A stretch of 64,000 nt of DNA from Rhodoferax bucti (GTDB lineage Bacteria > Pseudomonadota > Gammaproteobacteria > Burkholderiales > Burkholderiaceae_C). Both the position numbers and the translations under genes were made by a program. The notes under the pieces were generated by a model that made no database searches, had not been told where the DNA came from, and was given only the letters and a program-made list of their open reading frames with translations. Positions within the stretch are counted from its first letter, which is position 1; each line of letters begins with the position of its first letter. The DNA lies in the NCBI RefSeq assembly GCF_005876985.1, contig NZ_VAHD01000001.1:1116001-1180000 (forward strand), written 5' to 3'. Of the stretch, positions 47,518 through 57,523 are shown in pieces.

Positions 47518-48315
47518 ATGACCAGGATCTGGCGTGTACGACTGTGTGTGTGCTTGTGGATGGGGTTGTCGGTGGCCCAGGCCGCGTGTGTCAAAACGGC
47601 GCGCTGGTTTGAAGACGGGGTGTACTCCTACCGGGGTGCAGATGGGCAGCCCACCGGACTCTATGTGGAGCTGCTGCGGGACGCGATGCGCCGCATGGAT
47701 TGCACCGTGCAGTGGATGGAGTTGCCCTGGGCGCGCGGCTTGGCGGAGCTGGAAGGCGGGCAACTCGACATCCTGCCCGGAGCCCGCAAAACGGTGGAGC
47801 GCGAACGCTTCGCCTATTTCTCCCGCCCAGTGAACCGCTCGCCCAATGTGCTGTTCATGAGCGCGGCGGCCAACCAGCGCTACAAATTCAACAAGCTCGC
47901 AGACATGGTGGGCACGGAATTTCGCTTGGGCATACAAGTCGGCGTCGCCTACGGAGCGGAGTACGACGAGCTGATCAAGAACCCCGACTTTGTCGCCCGC
48001 ACCCAGCCGCTGACGGTGCGGCGCAACGCCTGGGGCATGCTGCAAATGGGTCGACTGGATGGGCTGATTGCCGATGAAGTGACCGCTTGGGGTGAGCTGG
48101 AGAGCTTGGGCCTGAGCAAGGCCGTGGTACGTACCAAAGTGGTGACGTCGGATGAGCCCGGCCAATACGCCTTGAGCAAACGCACCAACACCCCGGAGTT
48201 CGTGGCGGGGTTGGACAAGGCGCTCAACGCGATGCTGGCCGATGGCAGCTACAAGCGCATCCGTGAACGCTTTGTGCCTTGCACCACCTTGGTGGAAACA
48301 CAAGGCTGCCGGTAA
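47518..48315 (+). CDS. Periplasmic solute-binding protein, family 3
   Basis: 265 residues with a signal peptide ending SVAQAAC. The fold pattern SBP_bac_3 is seen in GLYVELLRDAMRRM, WARGLAELEGGQLDILPG and YFSRPVNRS. No permease or histidine kinase is attached. AAGGGAG fits ATG 47518; a GTG six bases earlier is too close to it. The ligand is unknown; amino-acid-type ligands are usual. Confidence 0.85.
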   Translation: MTRIWRVRLCVCLWMGLSVAQAACVKTARWFEDGVYSYRGADGQPTGLYVELLRDAMRRMDCTVQWMELPWARGLAELEGGQLDILPGARKTVERERFAYFSRPVNRSPNVLFMSAAANQRYKFNKLADMVGTEFRLGIQVGVAYGAEYDELIKNPDFVARTQPLTVRRNAWGMLQMGRLDGLIADEVTAWGELESLGLSKAVVRTKVVTSDEPGQYALSKRTNTPEFVAGLDKALNAMLADGSYKRIRERFVPCTTLVETQGCR

Positions 48316-48341
48316 GCCGCCCTGCCGATTAACATCACCGC

Positions 48342-49295
48342 ATGAACGGACACATGGATTGGTTGTGGTGGAGCCTGGGCTTGCTTTTTGTAGCGGCGGT
48401 CGCGATGTATTTGTACGCCGAGCTGCAGGCCTACTGGACGCGCACCGCTGTGCTCAAAACCCCCAGCGGCCACCGCTTTCAGGCCCACGGCTGGAGTGTG
48501 GACATGATGCGCAAGACCGGCAAGGTCCGCGTGAAGGCCCGCCACGCGCACTACAGCCAGCAGGCCCACGGCGACCAGCCGGCCCTGGACAAATCCGGCG
48601 CCCTAGACGTGACCTTTGACGCCCTAGGCCTGCGCATCGAAGCCAGCCGCATGGTGCGGGTGGCGGCCAACCCCAAGCCGGGGCAGGACGCCCAGGTGCC
48701 CACCGGCTCGTACAGCATTGCCTTTAATGGCACCGAAGAGCAGGCCGCACTGCGCTTGGACCATGTGCCCGCCAAGGTGGCGGAGCCGTTTGCCACCTTT
48801 GCCAAGCAGATTCAGGTGTGGGTGGAGCGGTTGGAGCAGCAGCGTGCGGCAAAGCAGGAAGCAGAAGCCGCGGCGCAGCGAGAGGCCGAAGAGGCCGCCG
48901 CAAAGCGCGAAGCCGCCAAGATCAAAGGCAAAGTCGCCGCCATGACGCCGGACGAACAAGTCGCCCTCTGGCGCAAAACCGCCGGCTTCACCGGTGGCAG
49001 CAGTGAAATCGGCCTGGATGGCAAGGGCGGCATCGAATGGTTTGTGGACCTGGACGCGACCGGCCGCATCACCCTGCACTCCAACCGGCGCACGGCGCAC
49101 ACCACCTTGCGGGGCGCCGTTGTCACCTCGCTGGGGGGCGAGTTGGAAGTCACGGTGCATGACGTCGAGGGCAGTGGGGACACGCTGTCCTTCCAAATCC
49201 TCAAAGGCATGCCGCCGGAGGTGCGCCGCGCCTGGAAGGAGCGGCTCGAAATCTTGCGGGACAGCTTGCGCAGCGCTACTTTGCCGGCCGTCTGA
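48342..49295 (+). CDS. Membrane-anchored protein with coiled coil, unknown function
   Basis: 317 residues. One N-terminal membrane helix (about 7-27, WLWWSLGLLFVAAVAMYLYA), a globular part (about 40-150), a strongly charged Ala/Glu/Lys coiled coil (about 160-198), and a C-terminal part (about 205-310) with GLDGKGGIEWFVDLD and ILHSNRR-like strands. I recognise no family. It is followed five bases later by an EamA transporter gene. Confidence 0.7.
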   Translation: MNGHMDWLWWSLGLLFVAAVAMYLYAELQAYWTRTAVLKTPSGHRFQAHGWSVDMMRKTGKVRVKARHAHYSQQAHGDQPALDKSGALDVTFDALGLRIEASRMVRVAANPKPGQDAQVPTGSYSIAFNGTEEQAALRLDHVPAKVAEPFATFAKQIQVWVERLEQQRAAKQEAEAAAQREAEEAAAKREAAKIKGKVAAMTPDEQVALWRKTAGFTGGSSEIGLDGKGGIEWFVDLDATGRITLHSNRRTAHTTLRGAVVTSLGGELEVTVHDVEGSGDTLSFQILKGMPPEVRRAWKERLEILRDSLRSATLPAV

Positions 49296-49299
49296 GCGC

Positions 49300-50190
49300 A
49301 TGGGGTTCGCATGGGTATCCCGTTGGCGTGGGTTGCATGGCAACACCCGTGGCGTGCTGTTGGTGATGCTCGCCATGGGGTGCTGGTCGGTGCTCGATGC
49401 CTGCAACAAGCAACTCATGGCGCAAGGCCTGGCGCCCCAGCAGGTCTTGTTTTTGCAGGCCTCTGTGGTGCTGGCCTTGTGGGCGCCGGTGTGGCTGGCC
49501 ACACGGGGGCGGGTGCTGCATAGCCGGCGGCCTTGGCTGCACCTGCTGAGGGCCTGTTTCATCGTGACCTCGGCCTGGTGTGCCGCGTATGCGGTGTCGC
49601 ACCTGCCGCTGGCGGATGCCAGCGCTTTGCTGATGGCGGGCTCGCTCTTCATGTTGCCCTTGGGCGTGCTGCTGCTGGGCGAGCGGCCGCACTGGTTGCG
49701 CTGGAGTGGCGTGGGGGTGGGCTTTGGGGGCGTGTTGGTGATTTTGCAGCCCGGTGCCGAGGCGTTTCAGCCCGCCGCGCTGGTGGCCTTGTTCGGGGCG
49801 CTGATGGAGGCGTCGCTGGGCGTGGTACTTAAAAAGTACTCGGGTACCGAGCACCCGATTGCGGTGCTCACCTGGAGCCAGGTGGCGTGTTGGTGCACCT
49901 TCGGCGCGCTGTCGGGCTTTGCGTTGCCGGTGGTGCCCGCCAATCTGTGGCCCTTGCTGCCGGTGGTAGCGGTGGCGGCCTCGGGCATTTATCTGGGGTA
50001 CTTTTTTGCCTACCGGGCGGGTGATGCCTCGGCGGTGGAGGCGGGCAGCTTCTCGCTGCTGCTGTTCAGCCCGGCGCTGGGCGCCCTATTTTTTGCCGAG
50101 CAGCCCGATACCGCGTTCTGGCTGGGCGCGGGGTTGCTGGTGTGCGGCATTGCCCTGGTCATCATTGAGCCCAAAGGCCACGCGCGCTGA
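49300..50190 (+). CDS. EamA/DMT-family transporter
   Basis: 296 residues with ten predicted membrane helices in two repeated halves, the drug/metabolite transporter layout. LPLADASALLMAGSLFMLPLGVLLLGE in the first half is typical and is mirrored by AGDASAVEAGSFSLLLFSPALGALFF in the second. The substrate is unknown. ATG 49300 is chosen from the position of TM1. Confidence 0.88.
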   Translation: MGFAWVSRWRGLHGNTRGVLLVMLAMGCWSVLDACNKQLMAQGLAPQQVLFLQASVVLALWAPVWLATRGRVLHSRRPWLHLLRACFIVTSAWCAAYAVSHLPLADASALLMAGSLFMLPLGVLLLGERPHWLRWSGVGVGFGGVLVILQPGAEAFQPAALVALFGALMEASLGVVLKKYSGTEHPIAVLTWSQVACWCTFGALSGFALPVVPANLWPLLPVVAVAASGIYLGYFFAYRAGDASAVEAGSFSLLLFSPALGALFFAEQPDTAFWLGAGLLVCGIALVIIEPKGHAR

Positions 50191-50252
50191 CGTGGCTCAT
50201 TGATTCACGCTATCGACCGTGGCATCATGGTTGATAAACAAGGAGGCTCTAG

Positions 50253-51224
50253 ATGACGCTCACCGAACTCAAATACATCGTCGCCGTGGCCCGCGAGCGC
50301 CACTTTGGCAAGGCGGCAGATGCCTGCTTTGTCTCGCAGCCCACCCTGTCGGTGGCGGTGAAAAAGCTCGAAGAGGAGCTGGACGTCAAGCTCTTCGAGC
50401 GCAGTGCCAACGAGGTGGCAGTGACCCCGCTGGGCGAGGAAATCGTGCGCCAGGCGCAAAGCGTGCTGGAGCAGGCGGCCAACATCAAGGACATTGCCAA
50501 GCGCGGCAAGGACCCGCTGGCCGGCCCCATCAAGCTGGGCGTGATCTACACCATCGCCCCCTACTTGCTGCCCGCGCTGGTGCGCCAGGTAATTACCAAG
50601 AGCCCGCAAATGCCGCTGGTGTTGCAGGAGAACTTCACCGTCAAGCTGCTGGAAATGCTGCGCACCGGCGAGATCGACTGCGCCATCCTGGCCGAGCCTT
50701 TTCCGGATACCGGCCTGGCGCTGGCACCGCTGTACGACGAGCCTTTTTACGCCGCGGTTCCCTCCGGCCATGCGCTGGCCAGCCTGGAGTTTGTGACCGC
50801 GCAGCAACTCAAAAGCGAAACCATGCTGCTGCTCGGCAACGGCCACTGCTTCCGCGACCATGTGCTGGAGGTGTGCCCCGAGTTCGCCCGCTTCTCCAGC
50901 GATGCCGAGGGCATCCGCAAGAGCTTTGAGGGTTCGTCGCTGGAAACCATCAAACACATGGTGGCCGCCGGCATGGGCATCACCCTGGTGCCGCGCCTGA
51001 GCGTGCCCAAAGAGGCGCTGGAGCCCAAAAAGCGGGGCGCGGAAGAGAGTTTTGTGAAATACCTGCCGGTTCAGGACACCAAGGCGGATGGCAGCAGCCT
51101 GCCCCCGCCCACCCGCCGCGTGGTGCTGGCTTGGCGCCGTAGCTTCACCCGGTACGAGGCGATTGCCGCGCTGCGCAACGCCATTTACAGCTGCGAGTTG
51201 CCGGGTGTGGCCCGGCTCTCGTAA
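50253..51224 (+). CDS. oxyR: Peroxide-sensing LysR-family regulator OxyR
   Basis: 323 residues. N-terminal HTH with LKYIVAVARERHFGKAADACFVSQPTLS. The redox pair falls exactly at Cys199 and Cys208 (GHCFRDHVLEVC), the positions used in E. coli OxyR, so thiol-disulfide peroxide sensing is expected. AGGAGG precedes the ATG. ubiA follows, with a dispersed repeat filling the spacer. Confidence 0.96.
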   Translation: MTLTELKYIVAVARERHFGKAADACFVSQPTLSVAVKKLEEELDVKLFERSANEVAVTPLGEEIVRQAQSVLEQAANIKDIAKRGKDPLAGPIKLGVIYTIAPYLLPALVRQVITKSPQMPLVLQENFTVKLLEMLRTGEIDCAILAEPFPDTGLALAPLYDEPFYAAVPSGHALASLEFVTAQQLKSETMLLLGNGHCFRDHVLEVCPEFARFSSDAEGIRKSFEGSSLETIKHMVAAGMGITLVPRLSVPKEALEPKKRGAEESFVKYLPVQDTKADGSSLPPPTRRVVLAWRRSFTRYEAIAALRNAIYSCELPGVARLS

Positions 51225-51231
51225 TTTATGA

Positions 51232-51288
51232 GTCAAAAGTGCCGCTAGCGCCCGTATAGATTGCGCGAGCAGCTATTTATTTCATAGC
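51232..51288 (-). repeat. Dispersed ~58-bp element, copy 8 (oxyR-ubiA spacer)
   Basis: Reverse copy: GCTAT...AATAGCTGCTCGCGCA, 9 nt, GGCGCTAGCGGC on the minus strand. It ends three bases before the ubiA ATG, so it forms the whole 5' leader of ubiA; no ribosome site is visible in it. Confidence 0.8.
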
Positions 51289-51291
51289 AAT

Positions 51292-52161
51292 ATGTCTTCT
51301 GTGTTCTCCACCAAACTCCGCCTGTATTTGGATCTGATCCGCTGGAACCGGCCTGCCGGTTGGCTCTTGCTCTTGTGGCCCAGCCTGTCGGCGCTGTGGC
51401 TGGCGGCGGGGGGCTTTCCGGGCTGGCATCTGATCGTGGTGTTTACCGTGGGCACTATCCTCATGCGCAGTGCCGGTTGCTGCGTCAACGACGTGGCCGA
51501 CCGCGAGTTTGACAAGCACGTCAAGCGCACCGCCCAGCGGCCGGTGACCAGCGGGCGCATCTCCACCCGCGAGGCGCTGCTGGTGGGGGCGGTGCTGGCC
51601 CTGGCGGCCTTTGGGTTAGTGCTCACTACCAACAGCGTCACCATCGCCTGGTCGTTTGCTGCGCTCGCCGTGGCGCTGGTGTACCCGTATGCCAAGCGCT
51701 ATGTGTCCATGCCGCAGGCGGTGTTGGGGGTGGCGTTCAGCTTTGGCATTCCCATGGCGTATGCCGCCGTGCGGGCCGATATTCCGTGGCAGGCGTGGGC
51801 GTTGTTGGTCGGCAACCTGTTCTGGGTGCTGGCTTACGACACCGAGTACGCCATGGTGGACCGGGACGACGACCTGCGCATCGGCATGAAAACCTCCGCC
51901 ATCACCCTGGGCCGGTACGACGTGCCAGCGGTGCTGGCGTTTTATGTGCTCTACCTGCTTATTTGGACGGGGCTGGTGCTGCCCGCTGCGCTAAACTCGT
52001 GGGCTTGGTGGCTGGGGATGGCGGTGGCAGCGGCCCAAGTAGTGTGGCACGGGACCTTGATCAAAGACCGCACCCGCGAAGGCTGCTTCAAGGCCTTCCG
52101 CCTCAATCATTGGGTGGGATTTGCGGTGTTTGTGGGCGTGGTACTGGCGGTGGGGCCATAA
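51292..52161 (+). CDS. ubiA: 4-hydroxybenzoate polyprenyltransferase
   Basis: Membrane enzyme of ubiquinone synthesis that attaches the polyprenyl chain to 4-hydroxybenzoate. 289 residues, about eight helices; the Mg-diphosphate Asp motifs are NDVADREFD and [12 protein letters not shown]. The start lies just after a dispersed repeat and lacks a clear ribosome site. Confidence 0.95.
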   Translation: MSSVFSTKLRLYLDLIRWNRPAGWLLLLWPSLSALWLAAGGFPGWHLIVVFTVGTILMRSAGCCVNDVADREFDKHVKRTAQRPVTSGRISTREALLVGAVLALAAFGLVLTTNSVTIAWSFAALAVALVYPYAKRYVSMPQAVLGVAFSFGIPMAYAAVRADIPWQAWALLVGNLFWVLAYDTEYAMVDRDDDLRIGMKTSAITLGRYDVPAVLAFYVLYLLIWTGLVLPAALNSWAWWLGMAVAAAQVVWHGTLIKDRTREGCFKAFRLNHWVGFAVFVGVVLAVGP

Positions 52162-52185
52162 AAAAACCCGGCCAAGGGCCGGGTC
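52160..52185. terminator. Terminator between ubiA and psiF
   Basis: Stem CCCGGCC, loop AAG, GGCCGGG. On the minus strand the T-run TTTTTTT follows, a good terminator for psiF; on the plus strand only TCGTTT follows. Confidence 0.85.
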
Positions 52186-52207
52186 GTTTGCGGGGTGCTT
52201 TGGGCGC

Positions 52208-52525
52208 TTATTTGGCGCTCAGGCACTCGCTCATGAACTTTTTACGCTCGTCGCCCTTGAGCTCTTTGGTCTTGGCGTCGGCGTTGCAGGTTTTCATCTT
52301 GCTTTGCTGGGCGGTTTTGCCGTCTGCGGGGGCTTCGGCTTTAGCGCTCAGGCATTCGCTCATGAATTTTTTGCGCTCGTCGCCCTTCATCTCTTTGGTC
52401 TTGGCGTCGGCGTTACAGGTTTTCATTTTGTTTTGCTGGGCGGTGGGTGCCTTTTCGTCCGCAGCGTGCGCGCCGCCCACGGCCAGTGCCAAACCCAAGG
52501 CCAAGAAAGAAATCAAGTGTTTCAT
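52208..52525 (-). CDS. psiF: PsiF-repeat secreted protein
   Basis: 105 residues: signal peptide to GGAHAAD, then two nearly identical PsiF units, each KMKTCNADAKTKE(M/L)KGDERKKFMSECLSAK, joined by a short Ala-rich spacer. Each unit has two Cys that could pair in the periplasm. E. coli psiF is phosphate-starvation inducible; no Pho box was identified here. Function unknown. Confidence 0.88.
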   Translation of the reverse strand: MKHLISFLALGLALAVGGAHAADEKAPTAQQNKMKTCNADAKTKEMKGDERKKFMSECLSAKAEAPADGKTAQQSKMKTCNADAKTKELKGDERKKFMSECLSAK

Positions 52526-52673
52526 GTGTAGTCCTGTCTAGTGAAGTTGGCAGACGCGCTGCCGTTGCAGAAATCCCCCGGGGGAGGGAACATCAGCATA
52601 CAACGCCCCTGTGACGGCTCGCGCTGACAAAGTCACACAAATGCGTGTTTTCCGTGGCCCGTAAAATCCGCAG

Positions 52674-54371
52674 ATGCTTACCGTCAAACACGATCTTCTG
52701 CAGGCGCTGGCCGCCTGCCTCGAAACACTTTCCCCCGGCGCCGGCCCCAAGGCGGCGTTTGAATCTCCCAAAGTGGCCGCGCATGGCGACTTCGCCACCA
52801 CGGCCGCCATGCAGTTGGCCAAGCCGCTGAAGATGAATCCGCGCCAGTTGGCCGAGACCCTGCGTACCGAATTGCTCGCCACACCCGTGTACCAGCAGTG
52901 GGTGCAGGACATTGAAATCGCCGGCCCCGGCTTTATCAACATCCGCCTCAAGCCTGCCGCCAAGCAGGAAGTGGTGCGCGAGGTGCTGGGCCAAGGCGCG
53001 CGCTTTGGCTACCAGGCAGAGAGCGGCAAGCCGGTGTTGGTGGAGTTTGTATCAGCCAACCCCACCGGCCCCTTGCACGTGGGTCACGGCCGCCAGGCCG
53101 CGCTGGGGGATGCCATTTGCAACCTGTTTGCCACCCAGGGCTACAAGGTGCACCGCGAGTTTTATTACAACGATGCAGGCGTGCAGATCGACACGCTTAC
53201 CAAGAGCACGCAACTGCGCGCCAAGGGCTTCAAGCCCGGCGACGACTGCTGGCCCACCGACAGCGACAACCCGCTGGCCAAAAACTTCTACAACGGCGAC
53301 TACATTGCCGACATTGCCGAGGCCTTCAAGGCCAAGGCTTCCATCAAGGCCGATGACCGCGAGTTCACTGCCAATGGCGATGTGGACGACTACGACAACA
53401 TCCGCCAGTTCGCGGTGGCCTACCTGCGCAACGAGCAAGATAAAGATCTGCAAGCCTTTAACCTGCACTTCGACCAGTACTACCTGGAATCCAGCCTCTA
53501 CACCAGTGGCCGTGTAGATGCTGCGGTGAACAAGCTGGTTGCCAACGGCAAGACCTACGAGCAGGATGGTGCGCTGTGGCTCAAGAGCACCGACTATGGC
53601 GACGACAAAGACCGCGTCATGCGCAAGCAGGACGGCACGTACACCTACTTCGTGCCCGATGTGGCCTACCACATTGCCAAGTGGGAGCGTGGTTTCAGCA
53701 AAGTGGTCAATATCCAGGGCACCGACCACCACGGCACCATCGCCCGCGTGCGCGCTGGCTTGCAGGCGGCCGATGTGGGCATTCCCCAGGGCTACCCCGA
53801 CTACGTGCTGCACACCATGGTGCGCGTGGTGCGTGGGGGTGAAGAGGTCAAGATCAGCAAACGCGCCGGCAGCTATGTGACGTTGCGCGACCTGATCGAG
53901 TGGACCAGCAAGGACGCCGTGCGTTTCTTCCTGCTGAGCCGCAAGCCCGATACCGAGTACACCTTCGATGTGGACTTGGCCGTGCAGAAGAACAATGACA
54001 ACCCCGTTTACTACGTGCAGTACGCCCACGCGCGCATCTGCTCGGTGTTGGCGAGCTGGGGTGGCGATGTGGCGGCACTCCGAGGCGTGGACTTGTCTGC
54101 GTTGGAGAGCCCGCAGGCGCAGTCGCTCATGTTGCTTCTGGCCAAGTTCCCCGAAATGTTGACGGCCGCTACCGAGGGCGAAGCCCCGCACGACGTGACC
54201 TTCTACCTGCGCGAACTGGCGGCCAGCTACCACAGCTACTACGATGCCGAGCGCATTCTGGTGGATGACGAAGCCGTCAAACTGGCGCGTCTGGCGCTGG
54301 TCGCGGCCACGGCGCAGGTGCTGCACAATGGCTTGGCAGTGCTGGGCGTGAGCGCTCCGCAAAAAATGTAA
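52674..54371 (+). CDS. argS: Arginyl-tRNA synthetase
   Basis: 565 residues, class I. The N-terminal Add-1 domain is followed by the HIGH motif as HVGH ([15 protein letters not shown], about residue 135). The KMSK site appears as KISKRAG near 396, and the C-terminal anticodon domain has [12 protein letters not shown]. It is first in the argS-SPOR-dsbA order usual for Burkholderiales. Confidence 0.97.
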   Translation: MLTVKHDLLQALAACLETLSPGAGPKAAFESPKVAAHGDFATTAAMQLAKPLKMNPRQLAETLRTELLATPVYQQWVQDIEIAGPGFINIRLKPAAKQEVVREVLGQGARFGYQAESGKPVLVEFVSANPTGPLHVGHGRQAALGDAICNLFATQGYKVHREFYYNDAGVQIDTLTKSTQLRAKGFKPGDDCWPTDSDNPLAKNFYNGDYIADIAEAFKAKASIKADDREFTANGDVDDYDNIRQFAVAYLRNEQDKDLQAFNLHFDQYYLESSLYTSGRVDAAVNKLVANGKTYEQDGALWLKSTDYGDDKDRVMRKQDGTYTYFVPDVAYHIAKWERGFSKVVNIQGTDHHGTIARVRAGLQAADVGIPQGYPDYVLHTMVRVVRGGEEVKISKRAGSYVTLRDLIEWTSKDAVRFFLLSRKPDTEYTFDVDLAVQKNNDNPVYYVQYAHARICSVLASWGGDVAALRGVDLSALESPQAQSLMLLLAKFPEMLTAATEGEAPHDVTFYLRELAASYHSYYDAERILVDDEAVKLARLALVAATAQVLHNGLAVLGVSAPQKM

Positions 54372-54393
54372 TTCCCTCAAAAGAGAGCAAGGC

Positions 54394-55083
54394 ATGAAGT
54401 TTGAACGTGGCGGAACCCTGGTCGGGTTCATCGTAGGCGTGGTGGTAGGCTTGAGTGCGGCCCTGGCGGTGGCGATTTACGTCACCAAAGTGCCGGTGCC
54501 TTTCATGAACAAGAGCCAGAGCCGCAGCGCCGATCAGGACGCCGCCGAAGCCCAGAAAAACAAAAACTGGGACCCGAATGCCTTGCTGTATGGCAAGAAC
54601 CCGGCCCCGGCAGCGCCGATTGCCTCGGTGCCTGCGGGCTCCGCGTCCGGTGCCAAGGCCAGTGGCAAAGTGGACACCAAAGCCGATGCCAAACCCGAGG
54701 TGAAGGCGGACGCCAAGCCTGACGCGAAGACAGATCCCAAAGCCGATGCAAAGGCAGACACTAAAGCGGCCAAGGCCGATGGCAAAGCCTCTGCAGACCC
54801 CTTGGGCGATCTGGCCAAGGCGAAAGCGGGTGGCCCGGATGGTGATGTGTTCTCTTACTGGGTGCAGGTCGGTTCCTTTCGCACCGCCGAAGACGCCGAG
54901 AGCCAGCGCGCCAAACTCTCGCTGAGCGGCATAGAAACCAAAATCTCCGAGCGCGAGCTGTCGGGTAAGCCGGTGTTCCGGGTACGTGTCGGCCCGTTTG
55001 ACAAAAAAGAAGACGCCGACAAAGCCAAAGACAAGCTGGACAAGTCCGGCCTGGAAACCGCCTTGGTGCGGGTGCAGCGCTGA
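54394..55083 (+). CDS. SPOR-domain protein, FtsN/DedD-like
   Basis: 229 residues. One N-terminal membrane helix (about 9-31), a periplasmic low-complexity spacer built from Lys-Ala-Asp repeats (about 80-135), and a SPOR domain (about 150-229, YWVQVGSFRTAEDAE). SPOR domains bind denuded septal peptidoglycan, so a division role is likely. It begins 22 bases after argS. Confidence 0.9.
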   Translation: MKFERGGTLVGFIVGVVVGLSAALAVAIYVTKVPVPFMNKSQSRSADQDAAEAQKNKNWDPNALLYGKNPAPAAPIASVPAGSASGAKASGKVDTKADAKPEVKADAKPDAKTDPKADAKADTKAAKADGKASADPLGDLAKAKAGGPDGDVFSYWVQVGSFRTAEDAESQRAKLSLSGIETKISERELSGKPVFRVRVGPFDKKEDADKAKDKLDKSGLETALVRVQR

Positions 55084-55151
55084 AGCGCATCCGCCCTGCT
55101 ACTGGAACTTTTGGGGCTGCAGCCAGTCCCACCCCCGAACTTAGGAGTCTT

Positions 55152-55814
55152 ATGGATATGAAACGTCGTGCATTCACCCAGGTGGCTACTGGTGCTGCGT
55201 TGGCCGCCTCTGCGGCCTGGAGCCCCCTGGCCCACGCCCAGGCCAAAAAGCCGCAAGCCGGCACCGACTACCTGCCTTTGGACCCGCGTGCGCCTACCGA
55301 GGCGGCCGCCGGCAAGATCGAAGTAGTGGAGTTCTTTTGGTACAACTGCCCGCACTGCAACGCGTTTGAGCCCACCCTGCAGGGCTGGATCAAATCGCTG
55401 CCCAAGGATGTGTCGTTCCGCCGTGCGCCCGTCGCTTTTCAAGAGAGCTTTGTGCCGCAGCAGCGCCTCTACTACACCTTGGAAGCCATGGGCCTGGTTG
55501 AGAAATTGCACGCCAAAGTGTTTGCTGCCATCCATGCGGAGAAGCAAAACCTCGCGAAGCCCGAAGGCATCGTGGAGTGGGTGGCGCAGCAGGGCGTGGA
55601 CAAAGACAAGTTTGTGGCGCAGTACAACTCTTTCACCGTAGCCACCAAGGCCAGCAAAGCGGCCCAACTGCAAAACGCCTACAAGGTGGAAGGCGTGCCC
55701 GCACTGGGCGTAGCCGGCCGCTTCTACACTGACGGCTCCATGGCCGGCAACATGCAGCGTGCATTGCAGGTGGTGGAGTCGCTGATCGCCGACGTGCGCG
55801 GCGGCCGCGCATAA
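55152..55814 (+). CDS. dsbA: Periplasmic thiol:disulfide oxidoreductase, DsbA family
   Basis: 220 residues. The signal peptide MDMKRRAFTQVATGAALA ends AHAQA and has a KRRAF Tat-like motif. The active site is Cys66-Pro-His-Cys69 and the cis-Pro loop is GVPALGV. CPHC is the DsbA type. The partner dsbB is not in the window. Confidence 0.93.
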   Translation: MDMKRRAFTQVATGAALAASAAWSPLAHAQAKKPQAGTDYLPLDPRAPTEAAAGKIEVVEFFWYNCPHCNAFEPTLQGWIKSLPKDVSFRRAPVAFQESFVPQQRLYYTLEAMGLVEKLHAKVFAAIHAEKQNLAKPEGIVEWVAQQGVDKDKFVAQYNSFTVATKASKAAQLQNAYKVEGVPALGVAGRFYTDGSMAGNMQRALQVVESLIADVRGGRA

Positions 55815-55829
55815 GCCGGTCGCGATAGT

Positions 55830-55848
55830 GCCCGCGAGCCCCGCGGGC
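55830..55848. terminator. GC hairpin after dsbA
   Basis: Stem GCCCGCG, five-base loop, CGCGGGC, 15 bases after the dsbA stop. There is no T-run, so intrinsic termination is doubtful. Confidence 0.35.
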
Positions 55849-55904
55849 GCAAAACGGCGGGGCTAGAATGAATTTCCTTATCTTTGCGTCAAGGGGTTCG
55901 TTCT

Positions 55905-56837
55905 ATGTCGAGTCAGAAGTTCCGTCTGGTCACCCGCAGCGATTTTGATGGCCTCGTCTGCGCCGTGCTGCTCAATGAGCTGGATTTGATCGACGAGATC
56001 AAGTTCGTTCACCCCAAAGACATGCAAGACGGCAAGGTGGAGGTGTCCGACCGCGACATCACCACCAACCTGCCCTATGTGCCCGGCGTGCACCTCGCGT
56101 TTGACCACCACGAGTCAGAGACGGTGCGCAACACCGGCGAGCGCGCCAACCACATCATCCTGCCCCATGCCGACTCTGCTGCCCGCGTGGTGTTTGACCA
56201 CTACGGTGGTGCCAGCCGCTTCCCGGCACGCTTCAACGACATGATGGACGCCGTGGATAAGGGCGATTCGGCCCGCTTCAGCCATGACGAAATCATGAAC
56301 CCCACCGGCTGGGTGCTGCTGAACTATCTGATGGATTCACGCACCGGCCTGGGCCGCTTCCGCGAGTTCCGCGTCAGCAATTACCAGTTGATGATGGATT
56401 TGATCCAGTACTGCCGCAACCACGGCATTGATGAAATCCTGCAACTGCCCGACGTGGTGGAGCGCGTAGAGCTGTACTTTGAGCACGCTGAAAAAGCCAA
56501 GGAGCAATTGCTGCGCTGCTCCACCGTGCATGGCAACTTGCTGGTGCTGGACCTGCGCAACGAAGACACCATTTACGCGGTCAACCGTTTCATGGTCTAT
56601 GCGCTGTTCCCGCAGACCAATATCTCCATCCACGTGCTGTGGGGTCTGCAAAAGCAGAACACGGTGTTTGCCACCGGCAAGTCCATCACCAACCGCAGCT
56701 CTAAAACCAATATTGGTGAGCTGATGCTGGCCTACGGCGGCGGTGGCCATGCCAATGCCGGCACCTGCCAGGTGGAGAACGACCGTGCGGCCGAAGTGCT
56801 GCAAGCCCTGATCCGCCAAATTAACGCCAACGGTTGA
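55905..56837 (+). CDS. DHH/DHHA1-family phosphoesterase
   Basis: 310 residues. The DHH domain shows TRSDFDGLVCAVLL and AFDHHES; the C-terminal DHHA1 domain ends in GGGGHANAGTCQV. Related enzymes degrade short RNAs, pAp or polyphosphate. The first motif begins RSDFDG rather than the usual His-containing form, so activity should not be assumed to match NrnA. ATG 55905 is preferred. A terminator separates it from lptA. Confidence 0.85.
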   Translation: MSSQKFRLVTRSDFDGLVCAVLLNELDLIDEIKFVHPKDMQDGKVEVSDRDITTNLPYVPGVHLAFDHHESETVRNTGERANHIILPHADSAARVVFDHYGGASRFPARFNDMMDAVDKGDSARFSHDEIMNPTGWVLLNYLMDSRTGLGRFREFRVSNYQLMMDLIQYCRNHGIDEILQLPDVVERVELYFEHAEKAKEQLLRCSTVHGNLLVLDLRNEDTIYAVNRFMVYALFPQTNISIHVLWGLQKQNTVFATGKSITNRSSKTNIGELMLAYGGGGHANAGTCQVENDRAAEVLQALIRQINANG

Positions 56838-56860
56838 GCAGCGCAAGGGCATTCAACACC

Positions 56861-56891
56861 AAGCGCTCGGTACAATGCACCGAGCGCTTTT
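56861..56891 (+). terminator. Rho-independent terminator before lptA
   Basis: Perfect 11-bp stem AAGCGCTCGGT, seven-base loop, ACCGAGCGCTT, then TT. It separates the DHH gene from the lptA-lptB-rpoN unit. Confidence 0.82.
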
Positions 56892-56911
56892 AGAGCAAGT
56901 TTCGTGCCCTT

Positions 56912-57523
56912 ATGAAAAAAATACTTTTCTCCCTGTCGGTATTGCTGGCCTTGGCTGGCGTCGCCGGAGGCGTGCGGGCTGAAAAAGCCGACCGCAACAA
57001 ACCCATGAATGTCGAGTCGGATGCGCTGCGCTACGACGACGTCAAGCAGGTCAGCATCTTTACCGGCAATGTGGTGCTCACCAAAGGCACCATCCTGATC
57101 CGGGGAGCGCAAATCGAGGTGCGCCAGGACCCCGAGGGCTACCAATTCGGTCTGGTGACCGGTGCGCCCGGTCAGCAAGCCTTTTTCCGCCAGAAGCGGG
57201 ACAACCTGGACGAATACATCGAGGGCGAAGGCGACACCATTGAGTACGACGGCAAGGCCGATACGGTGCGCTTCATCAAAAAAGCCCAAATGCGCCGCTT
57301 GCGTGGTGCCACCTTGGCGGACGAGACCACGGGCGCGGTCATCCTCTACGAAAACCTGACCGACCGCTTCACGGTGGATGGCGCGCCCAAAACCGCGACC
57401 GCACCGGCCGGCCGCGTCCGGGCCATGCTGACGCCCAAGCCGGAGCCGGTGGCTGCCAACGCCACGCCCGCACCCGGTGCCGCGCTCAAAATGAGCCCCC
57501 AGGCTGAGAAAGCGGGCCAGTGA
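56912..57523 (+). CDS. lptA: Lipopolysaccharide transport periplasmic protein LptA
   Basis: 203 residues; signal peptide to GGVRAE, then the OstA beta-jellyroll ([33 protein letters not shown]). It bridges LPS from the inner to the outer membrane. The C-terminal 45 residues are a Pro/Ala tail. It overlaps lptB by four bases (GTGA). The usual upstream genes kdsC and lptC are not here. Confidence 0.94.
   Translation: MKKILFSLSVLLALAGVAGGVRAEKADRNKPMNVESDALRYDDVKQVSIFTGNVVLTKGTILIRGAQIEVRQDPEGYQFGLVTGAPGQQAFFRQKRDNLDEYIEGEGDTIEYDGKADTVRFIKKAQMRRLRGATLADETTGAVILYENLTDRFTVDGAPKTATAPAGRVRAMLTPKPEPVAANATPAPGAALKMSPQAEKAGQ

Noticed and set aside
52208..52525. Tandem repeat in psiF as a mobile or slippage element
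   Set aside because: The two units are the known PsiF domain duplicated within one gene; family-typical.
52674..54371. ArgS lacking a canonical KMSK motif
   Set aside because: Many arginyl-tRNA synthetases lack KMSK; the KISKRAG here is not a defect.
54640..54800. Lys-Ala-Asp repeat tract in the SPOR protein as a novel repeat
   Set aside because: Low-complexity periplasmic spacers are normal in FtsN/DedD-like proteins.
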